Positions 11,115-20,762 of a stretch of 45,009 nt of DNA are shown piece after piece (the first letter of the stretch is position 1; the number at the start of each line of letters is the position of its first letter). The translations under genes were made by a program, and so were the position numbers. The DNA comes from an uncultured Algibacter sp. (GTDB lineage Bacteria > Bacteroidota > Bacteroidia > Flavobacteriales > Flavobacteriaceae), in assembly GCF_905480415.1 (NCBI RefSeq), contig NZ_CAJQQI010000017.1, forward strand, positions 1 to 45,009, read 5' to 3'. The notes beneath the pieces were generated by a model, which was given only the letters and a program-made list of their open reading frames with translations, searched no databases and was not told the origin of the DNA.

Positions 11115-12650
11115 ATGCAACATGATAAGGTATTAATTTTAGACTTCGGATCGCAATACACACAACTTATTGCCCGTAGAGTGAGAGAACTCAACATATA
11201 CTCCGAAATACATCCATTCAATAAAATTCCAACAAATATAGAAGACTACAAGGCCGTAATTCTGTCTGGTAGCCCAAATTCTGTAAGAGGAGAAGATGCA
11301 TTGCATCCAGACTTATCAGAGATTAGAGGTAAAAAGCCAATGCTTGCCGTTTGTTACGGCGCACAATATTTAGCTCATTTTTCAGGAGGAGAGGTAGCAC
11401 CTTCAAATACTAGAGAATATGGTCGTGCTAATTTATCTTTCATTCAAAAAGGTGAACCATTTTTTGCTAGTATTTCTAAAGGAAGTCAAGTTTGGATGAG
11501 TCATAGTGATACGATTAAAACATTACCTAAACACGGTGTTTTGCTAGCAAGTACAAATGATGTTAAAAATGCCGCATTTAGAATAGAAGGAGAAAATACT
11601 TTTGCTATTCAGTTTCACCCGGAGGTTTATCATTCTAAAGATGGAAAACAATTATTAGAAAACTTTTTAGTTAAGATTGCCGATATAAATCAAGATTGGA
11701 CACCAGATTCTTTTGTTGAAGAAACGGTTGAGGCCATTCAAGAAAAAGTAGGAAATGATAAAGTAGTTTTAGGACTTTCCGGTGGCGTGGATTCTACTGT
11801 TGCTGCAGTGTTATTAAACAAAGCCATTGGAAAAAACCTGTATTGTATTTTCGTAAACAACGGATTACTTCGTAAAAACGAATTTCAAAGTGTCTTGAAT
11901 CAATACGAAGGCATGGGGCTCAATGTAAAGGGTGTTGATGCTTCAGATAGATTTTTAGATGCTCTAGCCGGAATTGAAGATCCAGAGAAAAAACGTAAAG
12001 CTATTGGGAATTCTTTTATTGAGGTTTTTGATGATGAAGCACATAAATTAGAAGATGTTAAATGGTTGGCTCAAGGTACTATTTATCCTGATGTTATAGA
12101 AAGTGTTTCGGCTACGGGCGGACCATCCGCAACTATAAAAAGTCATCATAACGTTGGTGGATTACCAGATTTCATGAAGCTTAAAATTGTGGAGCCACTT
12201 CGTGCTATTTTTAAAGATGAAGTAAGACGCGTTGGAGCTACTTTGGGTATTGATCCTGAATTGTTAGGGCGTCATCCATTTCCTGGTCCAGGTTTAGGTA
12301 TTCGTATTTTAGGAGATATTACTGCTGAAAAAGTGCGTATGCTTCAAGAAGTAGATGCTATTTTTATAAACGGACTTAAGGAATGGGGATTATACGATAA
12401 AGTTTGGCAAGCAGGAGCCATGTTATTACCTGTAAATAGCGTTGGTGTTATGGGAGATGAGCGTACTTATGAAAAATGTGTAGCACTTAGAGCTGTTGAA
12501 AGTACAGACGGTATGACTGCAGATTGGGTAAACTTGCCATATGAGTTCCTTCAAAAAACATCAAATGATATAATAAATAAGGTTAAAGGTGTTAATAGAG
12601 TAGTTTACGATATTAGTTCGAAACCACCTGCAACTATTGAGTGGGAGTAA
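11115..12650 (+). CDS. guaA: GMP synthase (glutamine-hydrolysing)
   Basis: [68 protein letters not shown] at 11115 preferred. Confidence 0.97.
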   Translation: MQHDKVLILDFGSQYTQLIARRVRELNIYSEIHPFNKIPTNIEDYKAVILSGSPNSVRGEDALHPDLSEIRGKKPMLAVCYGAQYLAHFSGGEVAPSNTREYGRANLSFIQKGEPFFASISKGSQVWMSHSDTIKTLPKHGVLLASTNDVKNAAFRIEGENTFAIQFHPEVYHSKDGKQLLENFLVKIADINQDWTPDSFVEETVEAIQEKVGNDKVVLGLSGGVDSTVAAVLLNKAIGKNLYCIFVNNGLLRKNEFQSVLNQYEGMGLNVKGVDASDRFLDALAGIEDPEKKRKAIGNSFIEVFDDEAHKLEDVKWLAQGTIYPDVIESVSATGGPSATIKSHHNVGGLPDFMKLKIVEPLRAIFKDEVRRVGATLGIDPELLGRHPFPGPGLGIRILGDITAEKVRMLQEVDAIFINGLKEWGLYDKVWQAGAMLLPVNSVGVMGDERTYEKCVALRAVESTDGMTADWVNLPYEFLQKTSNDIINKVKGVNRVVYDISSKPPATIEWE

Positions 12651-12934
12651 TTAATGGAAAAGGCAAAATTTTTAGCTCGATGACTTTAAGAGGAAGAAAA
12701 TAGTGAACTATTCATATTCATGAGCTGAATAAATTAAAATAAAACCTAACGAATAAAGCGCTACTCTTCTGGTAACACCCATATAAAATGGCTAAAGTGT
12801 ATATTATTTAGTTTTGGCATGCTATGTGCTAATAATTAAGAAAGAGGGCTTTGTTTCAATCCTTAACGGAGTATGAAACGTATATAACTAAGTAATCAGG
12901 TTTTATTATATTTATATCTTGTATATTAAACAAC

Positions 12935-14869
12935 ATGAAGAGAATTTTATTAGTACTTATTTTGGTTTTGGCATTTGGTTTTACATCGGTTGAAGCTCAA
13001 AATTTTAGCACCCATCAAGTTAAAAAAGGAGAAACTATTGAGGCTATTTCAAAGCGTTATTTTGTGACGCCTTTTGATATTTATAAGCTTAATCCCGATG
13101 CTAAAAAAGATTTAAAGCCCAATACGGTTTTAATTATTCCTATTTCTAAAGCTAAAAAACCAACGATTACAATAAACAAAGAACTTCAAGGGTTTAATGA
13201 GCATAAAACTAAACGAAAAGAAACGCTATATAGCTTGTCTAAAAAGTATAATGTTTCTGAGGATGATATAAAGAAATATAATAAGTTCTTGTATTCTAAT
13301 ACCTTGAGAAAAGGTGACAGATTGCAAATACCAAAATATAAAATTACGAAAATTGTTGAAGAATTAGAAGCTACCAAGCGATACACCGTACAACCTAAAG
13401 AAGGAAAATGGCGAATTGCGTATAAATTTGGAGTTACCGTTGAAGAATTAGAAGTCTTGAATCCAGGTATAACTGAAGTCTTGAAAGAAGGTGACGTTAT
13501 TAATGTACCCAACTTAAAGGATGAAGCGGAAAAACAATTTGACGACCAATATAGTTACTACAAAGTATTACCAAAAGAGGGTTTTTATCGTTTAAAACTT
13601 AAATTAGATTTAGAACAAGACCAATTAGAGGCTTTAAATCCAGAGTTAAAAGAAATAGGGTTGAAGTCTGGTATGATATTAAAAATACCACATTCAGATG
13701 CGATAGAAGGGCTTATTGAAGGAGAATCTGAAGTAGTTAATTTAGTCAATAGTATTTCGGATTTTGAAACAAAGCATATCGCAATTATGCTACCCTTTAG
13801 AATGCATCGTGTTGATTTTGATTCTATATCTGATGCTAAAAAGAGCTTAAAGAAAGATCCTTATTTGAATGTGTCTCTAGATTTTCATTCAGGTGTTTTA
13901 ATGGCTCTAGATTCTTTAAAAACATTAGGAATTTCTTTGAAGGTTGATGTTTATGATACGCGATATGAGGTTAGCGAAGTTTCAAGGATTATTAGAGAGA
14001 ATGATTTTGAAAACATTGATGCTGTTATTGGGCCTTTAACACCGGCAAGTTTTAATAAAGTGGCCTCAGAACTTGAGAAATATAATACCCCAGTAATTTC
14101 TCCAATTGGTACAAAGTTGAAACTACATGATAATGTATTTCAATCAAGACCATCTGATGATTTATTAAAAACTAAGGTTATTAATTTTGCAAAATCAGAT
14201 TCGTTGATTGGTAATATAATTATTATTGCTGACACCAAAAATGTAGCTACAGCAAATGAATTGAAGCGTGAATTTAATATAGCTAAATTGGTGTACTCCA
14301 GAAAAAGTAAAGAGGGTGAAGATGAGTTTTTTGTAACTAAAGAAGATATAGAAGGAGCTTTAAAACCTGGTAAGAACCTGGTGTTTTTAGAAACTCAAAA
14401 TGAAGGGTATGCTTCAAACGTAACTAGTGTTTTGGCATCTTTAAATAATAAGGTAGATCCTGAATCAACTGAAGAACCCTCAGAAATTGTACTAGTAACT
14501 ACAAATATTAATTCAGCTTTTGAAGGTGATCAAATAAACAACACACACTTATCTAATTTGCAATTTCATTTTGCTACTGCGTCTAAAGAATACAACGAAA
14601 ATGATAACAATGCTTTCGTTAAAAAGTATGATAAACTTTATAACATTACTCCAAATAAAAGAGCAGTCAGAGGTTTCGATTTAACCATGGATGTGGTATT
14701 ACGTTTAGTGTCTTCTGATGATTTATATACATCTGTAAATAATACACCTCTAACAGAGTATGTAGAAAATAAGTTTGCTTATAAGAAGAAACTTTTTGGA
14801 GGTTATTATAACGATTCTGTATATCTTGTTAAGTACGACGATTTAACTGTTGTTGAAGTAAAACAGTAA
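12935..14869 (+). CDS. LysM-repeat protein with C-terminal periplasmic-binding (type I)-like domain
   Basis: Signal peptide, about four LysM-like repeats (HQVKKGETIEAISKRYFVTPFDIYKLNP..., HKTKRKETLYSLSKKYNVSEDDIKKYN..., YTVQPKEGKWRIAYKFGVTVEELEVLNP..., YKVLPKEGFYRLKLKLDLEQDQLEALNP...), then IAIMLPFRM...DFHSGVLMALDSL...DAVIGPLTPASFNKVASELEKYNTPVISPI. Confidence 0.85.
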   Translation: MKRILLVLILVLAFGFTSVEAQNFSTHQVKKGETIEAISKRYFVTPFDIYKLNPDAKKDLKPNTVLIIPISKAKKPTITINKELQGFNEHKTKRKETLYSLSKKYNVSEDDIKKYNKFLYSNTLRKGDRLQIPKYKITKIVEELEATKRYTVQPKEGKWRIAYKFGVTVEELEVLNPGITEVLKEGDVINVPNLKDEAEKQFDDQYSYYKVLPKEGFYRLKLKLDLEQDQLEALNPELKEIGLKSGMILKIPHSDAIEGLIEGESEVVNLVNSISDFETKHIAIMLPFRMHRVDFDSISDAKKSLKKDPYLNVSLDFHSGVLMALDSLKTLGISLKVDVYDTRYEVSEVSRIIRENDFENIDAVIGPLTPASFNKVASELEKYNTPVISPIGTKLKLHDNVFQSRPSDDLLKTKVINFAKSDSLIGNIIIIADTKNVATANELKREFNIAKLVYSRKSKEGEDEFFVTKEDIEGALKPGKNLVFLETQNEGYASNVTSVLASLNNKVDPESTEEPSEIVLVTTNINSAFEGDQINNTHLSNLQFHFATASKEYNENDNNAFVKKYDKLYNITPNKRAVRGFDLTMDVVLRLVSSDDLYTSVNNTPLTEYVENKFAYKKKLFGGYYNDSVYLVKYDDLTVVEVKQ

Positions 14870-14910
14870 GATTTAAGGCTGTTCGTTTTATATTTCAGTA
14901 GCTTAAACCT

Positions 14911-15453
14911 GTGATTAGGATTCTTCTCTTAATAAGTTGTTTGGTTTTTGTTTAAAATGATGAACCCGTATTACCTTGGAATGAAACTTACAAATTAACG
15001 TGGCTAGATTTTAAAGCAAAACCTAATATGAATGATAGTGCAGTTGCTATATCAGCTTCAGGAATTACATTTGGTTTTTCCATCAGGCGAACAGATAAAA
15101 AAGAAGTGGTTAGTTTTTCATCAGAAGTATACGCCTATTTTTATCCAGACCAATCATGGTTTAAAATTGAACAAGCTGATGATCATATTTTAGGGCAGGA
15201 ACAATTACATTTTGATTTTACTGAGTTATACGCTTGCAAATTTAGATATCGTATTTGTCTATTAAAGCTTACAAATGACGTTAGGGTGGAGTTAAATAAA
15301 ATTCATACTTATATAAATGTTAAATTGTCTCAGATGCAAAACAAGTATGATAATGAAACCGATTATTCAAGAAATTTTGAAGCTCAATCAAAGTGGAGAA
15401 TTTATGTGGACGCTGAACTTAATAAGTATTTAAAATACAAATCTGTAGATTAA
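14911..15453 (+). pseudogene. DUF922-like putative secreted Zn-protease, signal peptide interrupted by TAA and HExxH degraded
   Basis: From GTG 14911: VIRILLLISCLVFV*NDEPVLPWNETYKLTWLDFKAKPNMNDSAVAISASG..., stop at 14953-14955, frame otherwise open to 15453. Motif reads QEQLHFDFTELYA where HEQLH would be expected. Confidence 0.65.
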
Positions 15454-15457
15454 TTAT

Positions 15458-15694
15458 ATGTTATTAGATAAACAATTTTTAATCGACTTGGCACATACTA
15501 AAATGCCTTATGGAAAATACAAAGACCGTTATTTAATAGATTTACCTGAATATTATGTGGTTTGGTATCATAACAAAGGGTTTCCTAAAGGGAAATTAGG
15601 AAACATGCTAGAACAGGTTTATGAGTTGAAGTTAAATGGTTTAGAGGAACTGATTTGGAATATTAGAAAGCAGTATCCTAAAAGGAGAATTTAA
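15458..15694 (+). CDS. DUF3820 family small protein
   Basis: MPYGKYKDRYLIDLPEYYVVWYHNKGFPKGKLGNMLEQVYELKLNGLEELI. Confidence 0.85.
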   Translation: MLLDKQFLIDLAHTKMPYGKYKDRYLIDLPEYYVVWYHNKGFPKGKLGNMLEQVYELKLNGLEELIWNIRKQYPKRRI

Positions 15695-15729
15695 TTTTTA
15701 AAGCTGGTTTAAAAAAAAGACTTCAAAAC

Positions 15730-16113
15730 TTAAATTAATTCCTTTGTGAGCATGCCATTTTGATAAGCAAAACTTTTTTATAAATCATGTCCATGATGTA
15801 AAGCTCGACTAGCAATAATACCTTGGGTACTTTATGTTTCTAATGTTGTGCTTTCAGTTTGCTCTAGTCTCCAACCAGTATGTTGGTTTTTATGTTTTGC
15901 TTTTTTAAGCATTTTTTATTTAGATTTAACTCCAATTAAAATAAAACCCTTTTTCCGAAATATATTTGTGTAATTTGTCGTTCCACAACCAATATCTAAA
16001 TATAAGCCATTGGCTTTTGGATTTAGAATTTTTAAAAGACGTTCAGCGATGTATGGTTCTGCCAAACATATATCCTTAATGCTTATGCTAATATTATCAT
16101 ATTGCTTCCATAC
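15730..16113 (-). pseudogene. Class I SAM-dependent methyltransferase remnant (three internal stops)
   Basis: One-frame reverse translation VWKQYDNISISIKDICLAEPYIAERLLKILNPKANGLYLDIGCGTTNYTNIFRKKGFILIGVKSK*KMLKKAKHKNQHTGWRLEQTESTTLET*STQGIIASRALHHGHDL*KSFAYQNGMLTKELI*. DIGCGTTNYT is SAM motif I. Confidence 0.8.
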
Positions 16114-16116
16114 TTA

Positions 16117-16353
16117 TTATTCTGTATAAACCTGACCTCTATGAGGTTTTAAAGCATCTCTGATTTCCTTCATACCCGTTTCAGATACCACCAAAAACGC
16201 AATAGAATGATTGATGTTTAATTCTTCAACCCCAGTAATGGTAATATTTAAGTCTTCTAATTTAATGTACTCTTTTAAATGAATTTCGTGGTGCTCTGCA
16301 ATTTTCTTTGAGTCAGATCCACGGAAATCCCAAATTAACTTTAGTTTGCGCAT
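16117..16353 (-). CDS. Conserved hypothetical small protein
   Basis: 78-aa ORF with no internal problems: MRKLKLIWDFRGSDSKKIAEHHEIHLKEYIK...; coding-like composition. Confidence 0.7.
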   Translation of the reverse strand: MRKLKLIWDFRGSDSKKIAEHHEIHLKEYIKLEDLNITITGVEELNINHSIAFLVVSETGMKEIRDALKPHRGQVYTE

Positions 16354-16535
16354 ATAATTTAAGTTGAAATAGTATGAGTTAGTTTTACTTCAAATATAAT
16401 GTAAAAAGGAATGCGCTAAATAAGTAGTTTTAAAGCATAATAGTTATAATAATTACTTTTTTTAATCGTTAAAAAAACAACTTGTATTATAGGTCTATTT
16501 TAGTATTTTTGTAATCATTAAAAAAAAATCAGTCC

Positions 16536-18488
16536 ATGAAATTAAGATTTTTATTTACTTTATTTTTAGCATGCTATATGTTAAATGTAATGGGACAGTC
16601 AGTTGATAAAGATGTGCTTTTTACAGTCGATAACGAACCAGTTTTTGCTTCTGAATTTTTAAGAGTTTATAATAAAAACCTTGATTTAGTTCAAGATGAA
16701 TCTCAAAAGGATGTTGATGAGTATTTAAAGCTTTTTACAAATTATAAATTGAAGCTAAAAGAAGCAAGAAGTTTAGATTTGCATCAAAAGCCTTCTTACA
16801 AAAGAGAACTTTTAAGTTATAAAAAGCAATTAGCCAAAAATTATATCACTGATTCTAAAGTTACAGACGAATTGGTGAAAGAAGCTTACCAACGCATGTC
16901 GTATGAACTTAATGCAAATCATATTTTGATTAAAGTTGACGAAAATGCAATCCCACAAGATACTATTGCTGCATTTATTAAAATCACAAATTTACGAGAC
17001 AGAACTTTAAAAGAAGGATTTGAAAAAGTAAGATTAGAAGTGCATAATGGACAAACTGTTTTCGGTGAGAAATTAGGTTATTTCTCAGGTTTTAGCATGG
17101 TTTATAAGTTTGAAAGTGTTGCTTATAATACCAAGGTTGGAGATGTGTCGAAACCATTTAGAACACGCTTTGGATATCACATTGTGAATGTTTTAGATAA
17201 ACGCCAATCAAGAGGAGAGCGAACGGTTGCTCACATTATGGTCATTGAGAGTAAAAGGGATTCTTTAGCAGAAAAACCAGAAGTAAGAATTCAAGATATT
17301 TATAAAAAACTAAATCAAGGTGAAGCATTTGAATCTTTGGCTAAACAATTTTCAGATGATAAAAATTCAGCATCAAAAGGAGGCATGTTAAAAGCATTTT
17401 CTGGAGGACAAATAAGAGCGAAAGAATTTGAAGATATTGCTTTTAATTTAGAGAATGTTGACGATGTTTCAGAGCCATTCAAAACTGAATATGGCTGGCA
17501 TATTGTAAAGTTGCATAATAAGAAGCCCGTGCCAAGCTTTGAAGCTATGAAACCTGAATTAGTTGAAAAGGTAAAACGCGATAGTAGATCTAAATTAATA
17601 GATGAAGCGTTAACGAATAAGTTAAAAACAAAGTATAATATTGGCTCTAAACACCCTAATTTAGATTATTTTGTTTCTATTTTAAATGATGATTATTTTA
17701 AAAGAACTTGGAAACTTCCTGAAGATTTTAAAGGTAGTGAGCTGTTAGTTAGAATAGGAGATAAAGAATTTGCTTATAATGATTTTGGTGTATTCTTAAT
17801 TAACTCCCAACGTAATGAACCGAAAAAAGAATCTATAGAATCCTTAGTATCGAAGAAATATGACTCTTTCTTAAATGATAGTTTAGTTAAATATCAAGAG
17901 GATAATTTAGAGACTGAAAATAAAGATTACGCAAATATAGTTGCAGAATATAGAGATGGATTATTGTTATTCGATCTTATGGAGACCACTATTTGGAATG
18001 CTGCAAAAACAGATTCAACAGCCATAGAGGAATTTTATGAAAGTAATAAAGCTAATTATGTAAAGCCTAAAAGACTTGATGCTATTGTGGCCTCTTCAAC
18101 TAAACAAAAAACACTTAAAAAAGTATCTAAGCTTTTAAGCGAGAACATAGTGTTAGATCAGATTAAATCTCTTGTAAATAGCAATAATAAAGTAGATGTT
18201 ATTTTTACTTCTGGTATCATGGATGCTGAACACCAAGCCCTTCCAGAAAGTTTTGATTTCAAAAAAGGGATTTCAGAAATACATAAACATAATGATGCTT
18301 TTGTAGTTGTAAATGTAAAAGACGTTTTACCACAAGAACAAAAAACGTTAGAAGAGGCCAAGGGAACTGTAATTAGCGATTATCAAAATTATAAAGAAGA
18401 AAATTGGCTGAAAGATTTAAGAGGAAAGTATAATGTTGAAGTTAATCAAGACGTACTAGAAAAGGTTAAGTCTCAACTTAAAAAATAA
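16536..18488 (+). CDS. Exported peptidylprolyl isomerase with parvulin (PpiC) domains
   Basis: Signal peptide; ELNANHILIKV and TVAHIMVIE...LAKQFSDDKNSASKGGMLKAFSGGQI...SEPFKTEYGWHIVKL rotamase signatures. Confidence 0.9.
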   Translation: MKLRFLFTLFLACYMLNVMGQSVDKDVLFTVDNEPVFASEFLRVYNKNLDLVQDESQKDVDEYLKLFTNYKLKLKEARSLDLHQKPSYKRELLSYKKQLAKNYITDSKVTDELVKEAYQRMSYELNANHILIKVDENAIPQDTIAAFIKITNLRDRTLKEGFEKVRLEVHNGQTVFGEKLGYFSGFSMVYKFESVAYNTKVGDVSKPFRTRFGYHIVNVLDKRQSRGERTVAHIMVIESKRDSLAEKPEVRIQDIYKKLNQGEAFESLAKQFSDDKNSASKGGMLKAFSGGQIRAKEFEDIAFNLENVDDVSEPFKTEYGWHIVKLHNKKPVPSFEAMKPELVEKVKRDSRSKLIDEALTNKLKTKYNIGSKHPNLDYFVSILNDDYFKRTWKLPEDFKGSELLVRIGDKEFAYNDFGVFLINSQRNEPKKESIESLVSKKYDSFLNDSLVKYQEDNLETENKDYANIVAEYRDGLLLFDLMETTIWNAAKTDSTAIEEFYESNKANYVKPKRLDAIVASSTKQKTLKKVSKLLSENIVLDQIKSLVNSNNKVDVIFTSGIMDAEHQALPESFDFKKGISEIHKHNDAFVVVNVKDVLPQEQKTLEEAKGTVISDYQNYKEENWLKDLRGKYNVEVNQDVLEKVKSQLKK

Positions 18489-18491
18489 TAC

Positions 18492-19343
18492 GTGCGCATT
18501 AAAGTCTTTTTAATAGGATTGTTAGTTATGGTGAATTCATGTGATTTTATAAAAAAATCAGATGGCAATAACCCTATAGCACGAGTTAATGAAAATTATC
18601 TTTATGAAGATGATATAAACGACTTGGTATCTGAAGATACATCAAAACAGGATAGTATACTTTTAATTCAGAATTTCATAAATAGATGGGCGACACAACA
18701 GTTGTTTGTTGATGGTGCTAAACTAAATTTAAGCGAAGAAAAGCAAGCAGCTTTCGATAAATTAGTAGTTCAGTATAAAAATGATTTGTATTCCAAAGCC
18801 TATATTGAAGCTTTAGTAAAACGAAGTATAGATATCGCTGTTTCTATTGATGAAGCTGAAGCGTATTATACCAATAACAAAGAGGTATTTAAATTAAACG
18901 AAGAACTTATTAAGTTTCGTTACATTCATTTAGATGAAAATATTATCAACTATTCGAATATTAGAAAACAATTTAGGCGTTACAATAAAATCGATAAAAA
19001 GATTCTGGATTCTATTTCTATACAGTTTAAATCCTATTCTTTTAATGACTCCATTTGGATTAAATTAACTCAAGTTATAAAGAAAATTCCAGCTGTTAAT
19101 TCAGAAAACAAAAATCAACTGTTAAAAAAATCTAATTTTGTACAACTCAAAGATTCATTAGGAGTATATTTGATGCAAATTAATGATGTTTTAGTTAGAA
19201 ATGACACGGCGCCGTTGGAATATGTTAAGCCAACTATTGATCAAATAGTCATTAACAAACGTAAGCTAGAACTGATTAAAGAATTAGAAAAAGATATCAC
19301 AAAAGATGCTATTAAAAACAAACAATTTGAAATTTACGATTAA
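18492..19343 (+). CDS. Putative lipoprotein, degenerate SurA/PpiC-like
   Basis: GTG start, LLVMVNSC lipobox-like; 3 bp after a PpiC gene and overlapping a SurA-like gene. No clear parvulin catalytic signature. Confidence 0.65.
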   Translation: MRIKVFLIGLLVMVNSCDFIKKSDGNNPIARVNENYLYEDDINDLVSEDTSKQDSILLIQNFINRWATQQLFVDGAKLNLSEEKQAAFDKLVVQYKNDLYSKAYIEALVKRSIDIAVSIDEAEAYYTNNKEVFKLNEELIKFRYIHLDENIINYSNIRKQFRRYNKIDKKILDSISIQFKSYSFNDSIWIKLTQVIKKIPAVNSENKNQLLKKSNFVQLKDSLGVYLMQINDVLVRNDTAPLEYVKPTIDQIVINKRKLELIKELEKDITKDAIKNKQFEIYD

Positions 19344-20757
19344 CCTAAAACATGTATTGGCTTTATTTTTAGCTTTCGTAACAGTGAATACTGCATATGC
19401 TCAAGAAATTATCAAAGATGAAGTAAAGGAAGTTACTAAAAAAGTAGATTCTGTTGATACTTCAAAGGCGCGAAAAGTGGATGGTGTTGCTGCTGTAGTA
19501 GGAGATTTTATTGTTTTAGAATCTGATATTCAAAAAGAAAGAGATCAAGTTCAAGCAAGTGGCGGCTCTCTTGAAGGTGTAGATGATTGCCAATTATTTG
19601 GTTTAATGTTGGAAAGAAAACTATATGCCCATCATGCTATTCAAGATAGTATTCCTGTGTCTGATGCTGAAATAAGAAAAAATGTAGATTATCAAATTCA
19701 ACAGTTCCTTCAACAAACAAATGGTTCAATGGAACGTCTTTTAGAATTTTATAATAAAGACGATGAGCAAGGTTTTAGAGATGAAATGTTTGAAATTAAT
19801 AAGTCAAATCTACTTGCTCAAAGAATGCAAGCTAAAATTGTTGAGGAAATTGAAATTACTCCAGAAGAAGTAAGAACATTTTACAATAAAATTCCTGAAG
19901 ATGAACGACCAACTTTTGGGACAGAACTTAAAGTAGCTCAAATTGTAGCTGAACCTAAGGTTTCAGAAGAAGAAAATCAAAAATTGATTGATCGTTTAAA
20001 ACAATTTAAAGCAGATATTATTGAAAGAGGAGCAAGTTTCCGTTCTAAGGCTGTTTTATACTCTCAAGATCCAGGTTCAGCAAGTAAAGGCGGTAAGTAT
20101 ACGCTAAACAGAAAACAACCAAGAATGGTTAAAGAATTTAGGCAGGTTGCATTTGCATTACAAGAAGGGGAAATTTCAGAACCTTTTAAATCCGATTTTG
20201 GTTATCATATTGTTACTTTAGAAAAAATAAGAGGTCAAGAATATGATGTTGCCCATATTTTATTAACGCCTAAAATTTCTAGTGAAGCTATTCAAGAAGC
20301 CAAAGACCGCTTAGAAAATGTTAGAAAGCGAATTGTTGATGGTGATATTTCTTTCGCTGATGCTGCAAAAGAAGTGAGTGATGAAAAAGAAACAAAAAAT
20401 GATGGTGGGCAATTGATAAACCCAACAACACAAGATTATAATTTTGAGTTGACGAGAATGGATCCAGAGCTTTATGCACAAATTCAAAATTTAAAAGATG
20501 ATGATGTGAGTTTGGTTTTAAACGAAGAAGATAGAACAGGTAATGTTAAATTTAAAATTTTAATGGTTACTGATAGAATTGAAGACCATAAGGCAGACTA
20601 CGCTCGTGACTTTATAAAAATTAAGGACTTAGCTTTAGAAGAAAAGAAAATTAGAGCCATTGAAGAGTGGCAAGATGAAAAAATACTTGACACTTATATA
20701 AAAGTGAGTAAAGAACACAGAGCTTGTGATTTTTCTGGTAATTGGTTAAAAAAATAG
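19306..20757 (+). CDS. SurA-like periplasmic peptidylprolyl isomerase
   Basis: VDGVAAVVGDFIVLESDI N-terminal SurA motif; two parvulin-like domains (YSQDPGSASKGGKYTLNRKQ...SEPFKSDFGYHIVTLEKIRGQEYDVAHILLTP). Confidence 0.9.
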   Translation: MLLKTNNLKFTINLKHVLALFLAFVTVNTAYAQEIIKDEVKEVTKKVDSVDTSKARKVDGVAAVVGDFIVLESDIQKERDQVQASGGSLEGVDDCQLFGLMLERKLYAHHAIQDSIPVSDAEIRKNVDYQIQQFLQQTNGSMERLLEFYNKDDEQGFRDEMFEINKSNLLAQRMQAKIVEEIEITPEEVRTFYNKIPEDERPTFGTELKVAQIVAEPKVSEEENQKLIDRLKQFKADIIERGASFRSKAVLYSQDPGSASKGGKYTLNRKQPRMVKEFRQVAFALQEGEISEPFKSDFGYHIVTLEKIRGQEYDVAHILLTPKISSEAIQEAKDRLENVRKRIVDGDISFADAAKEVSDEKETKNDGGQLINPTTQDYNFELTRMDPELYAQIQNLKDDDVSLVLNEEDRTGNVKFKILMVTDRIEDHKADYARDFIKIKDLALEEKKIRAIEEWQDEKILDTYIKVSKEHRACDFSGNWLKK

Positions 20758-20762
20758 TTAGT

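Noticed and set aside
1222-16113. Possible stop-codon recoding (TGA as Trp) given readable frames through stops
   Set aside because: The relics also contain TAA stops, intact genes terminate normally, and the EamA relic shows an internal deletion, so decay is simpler.
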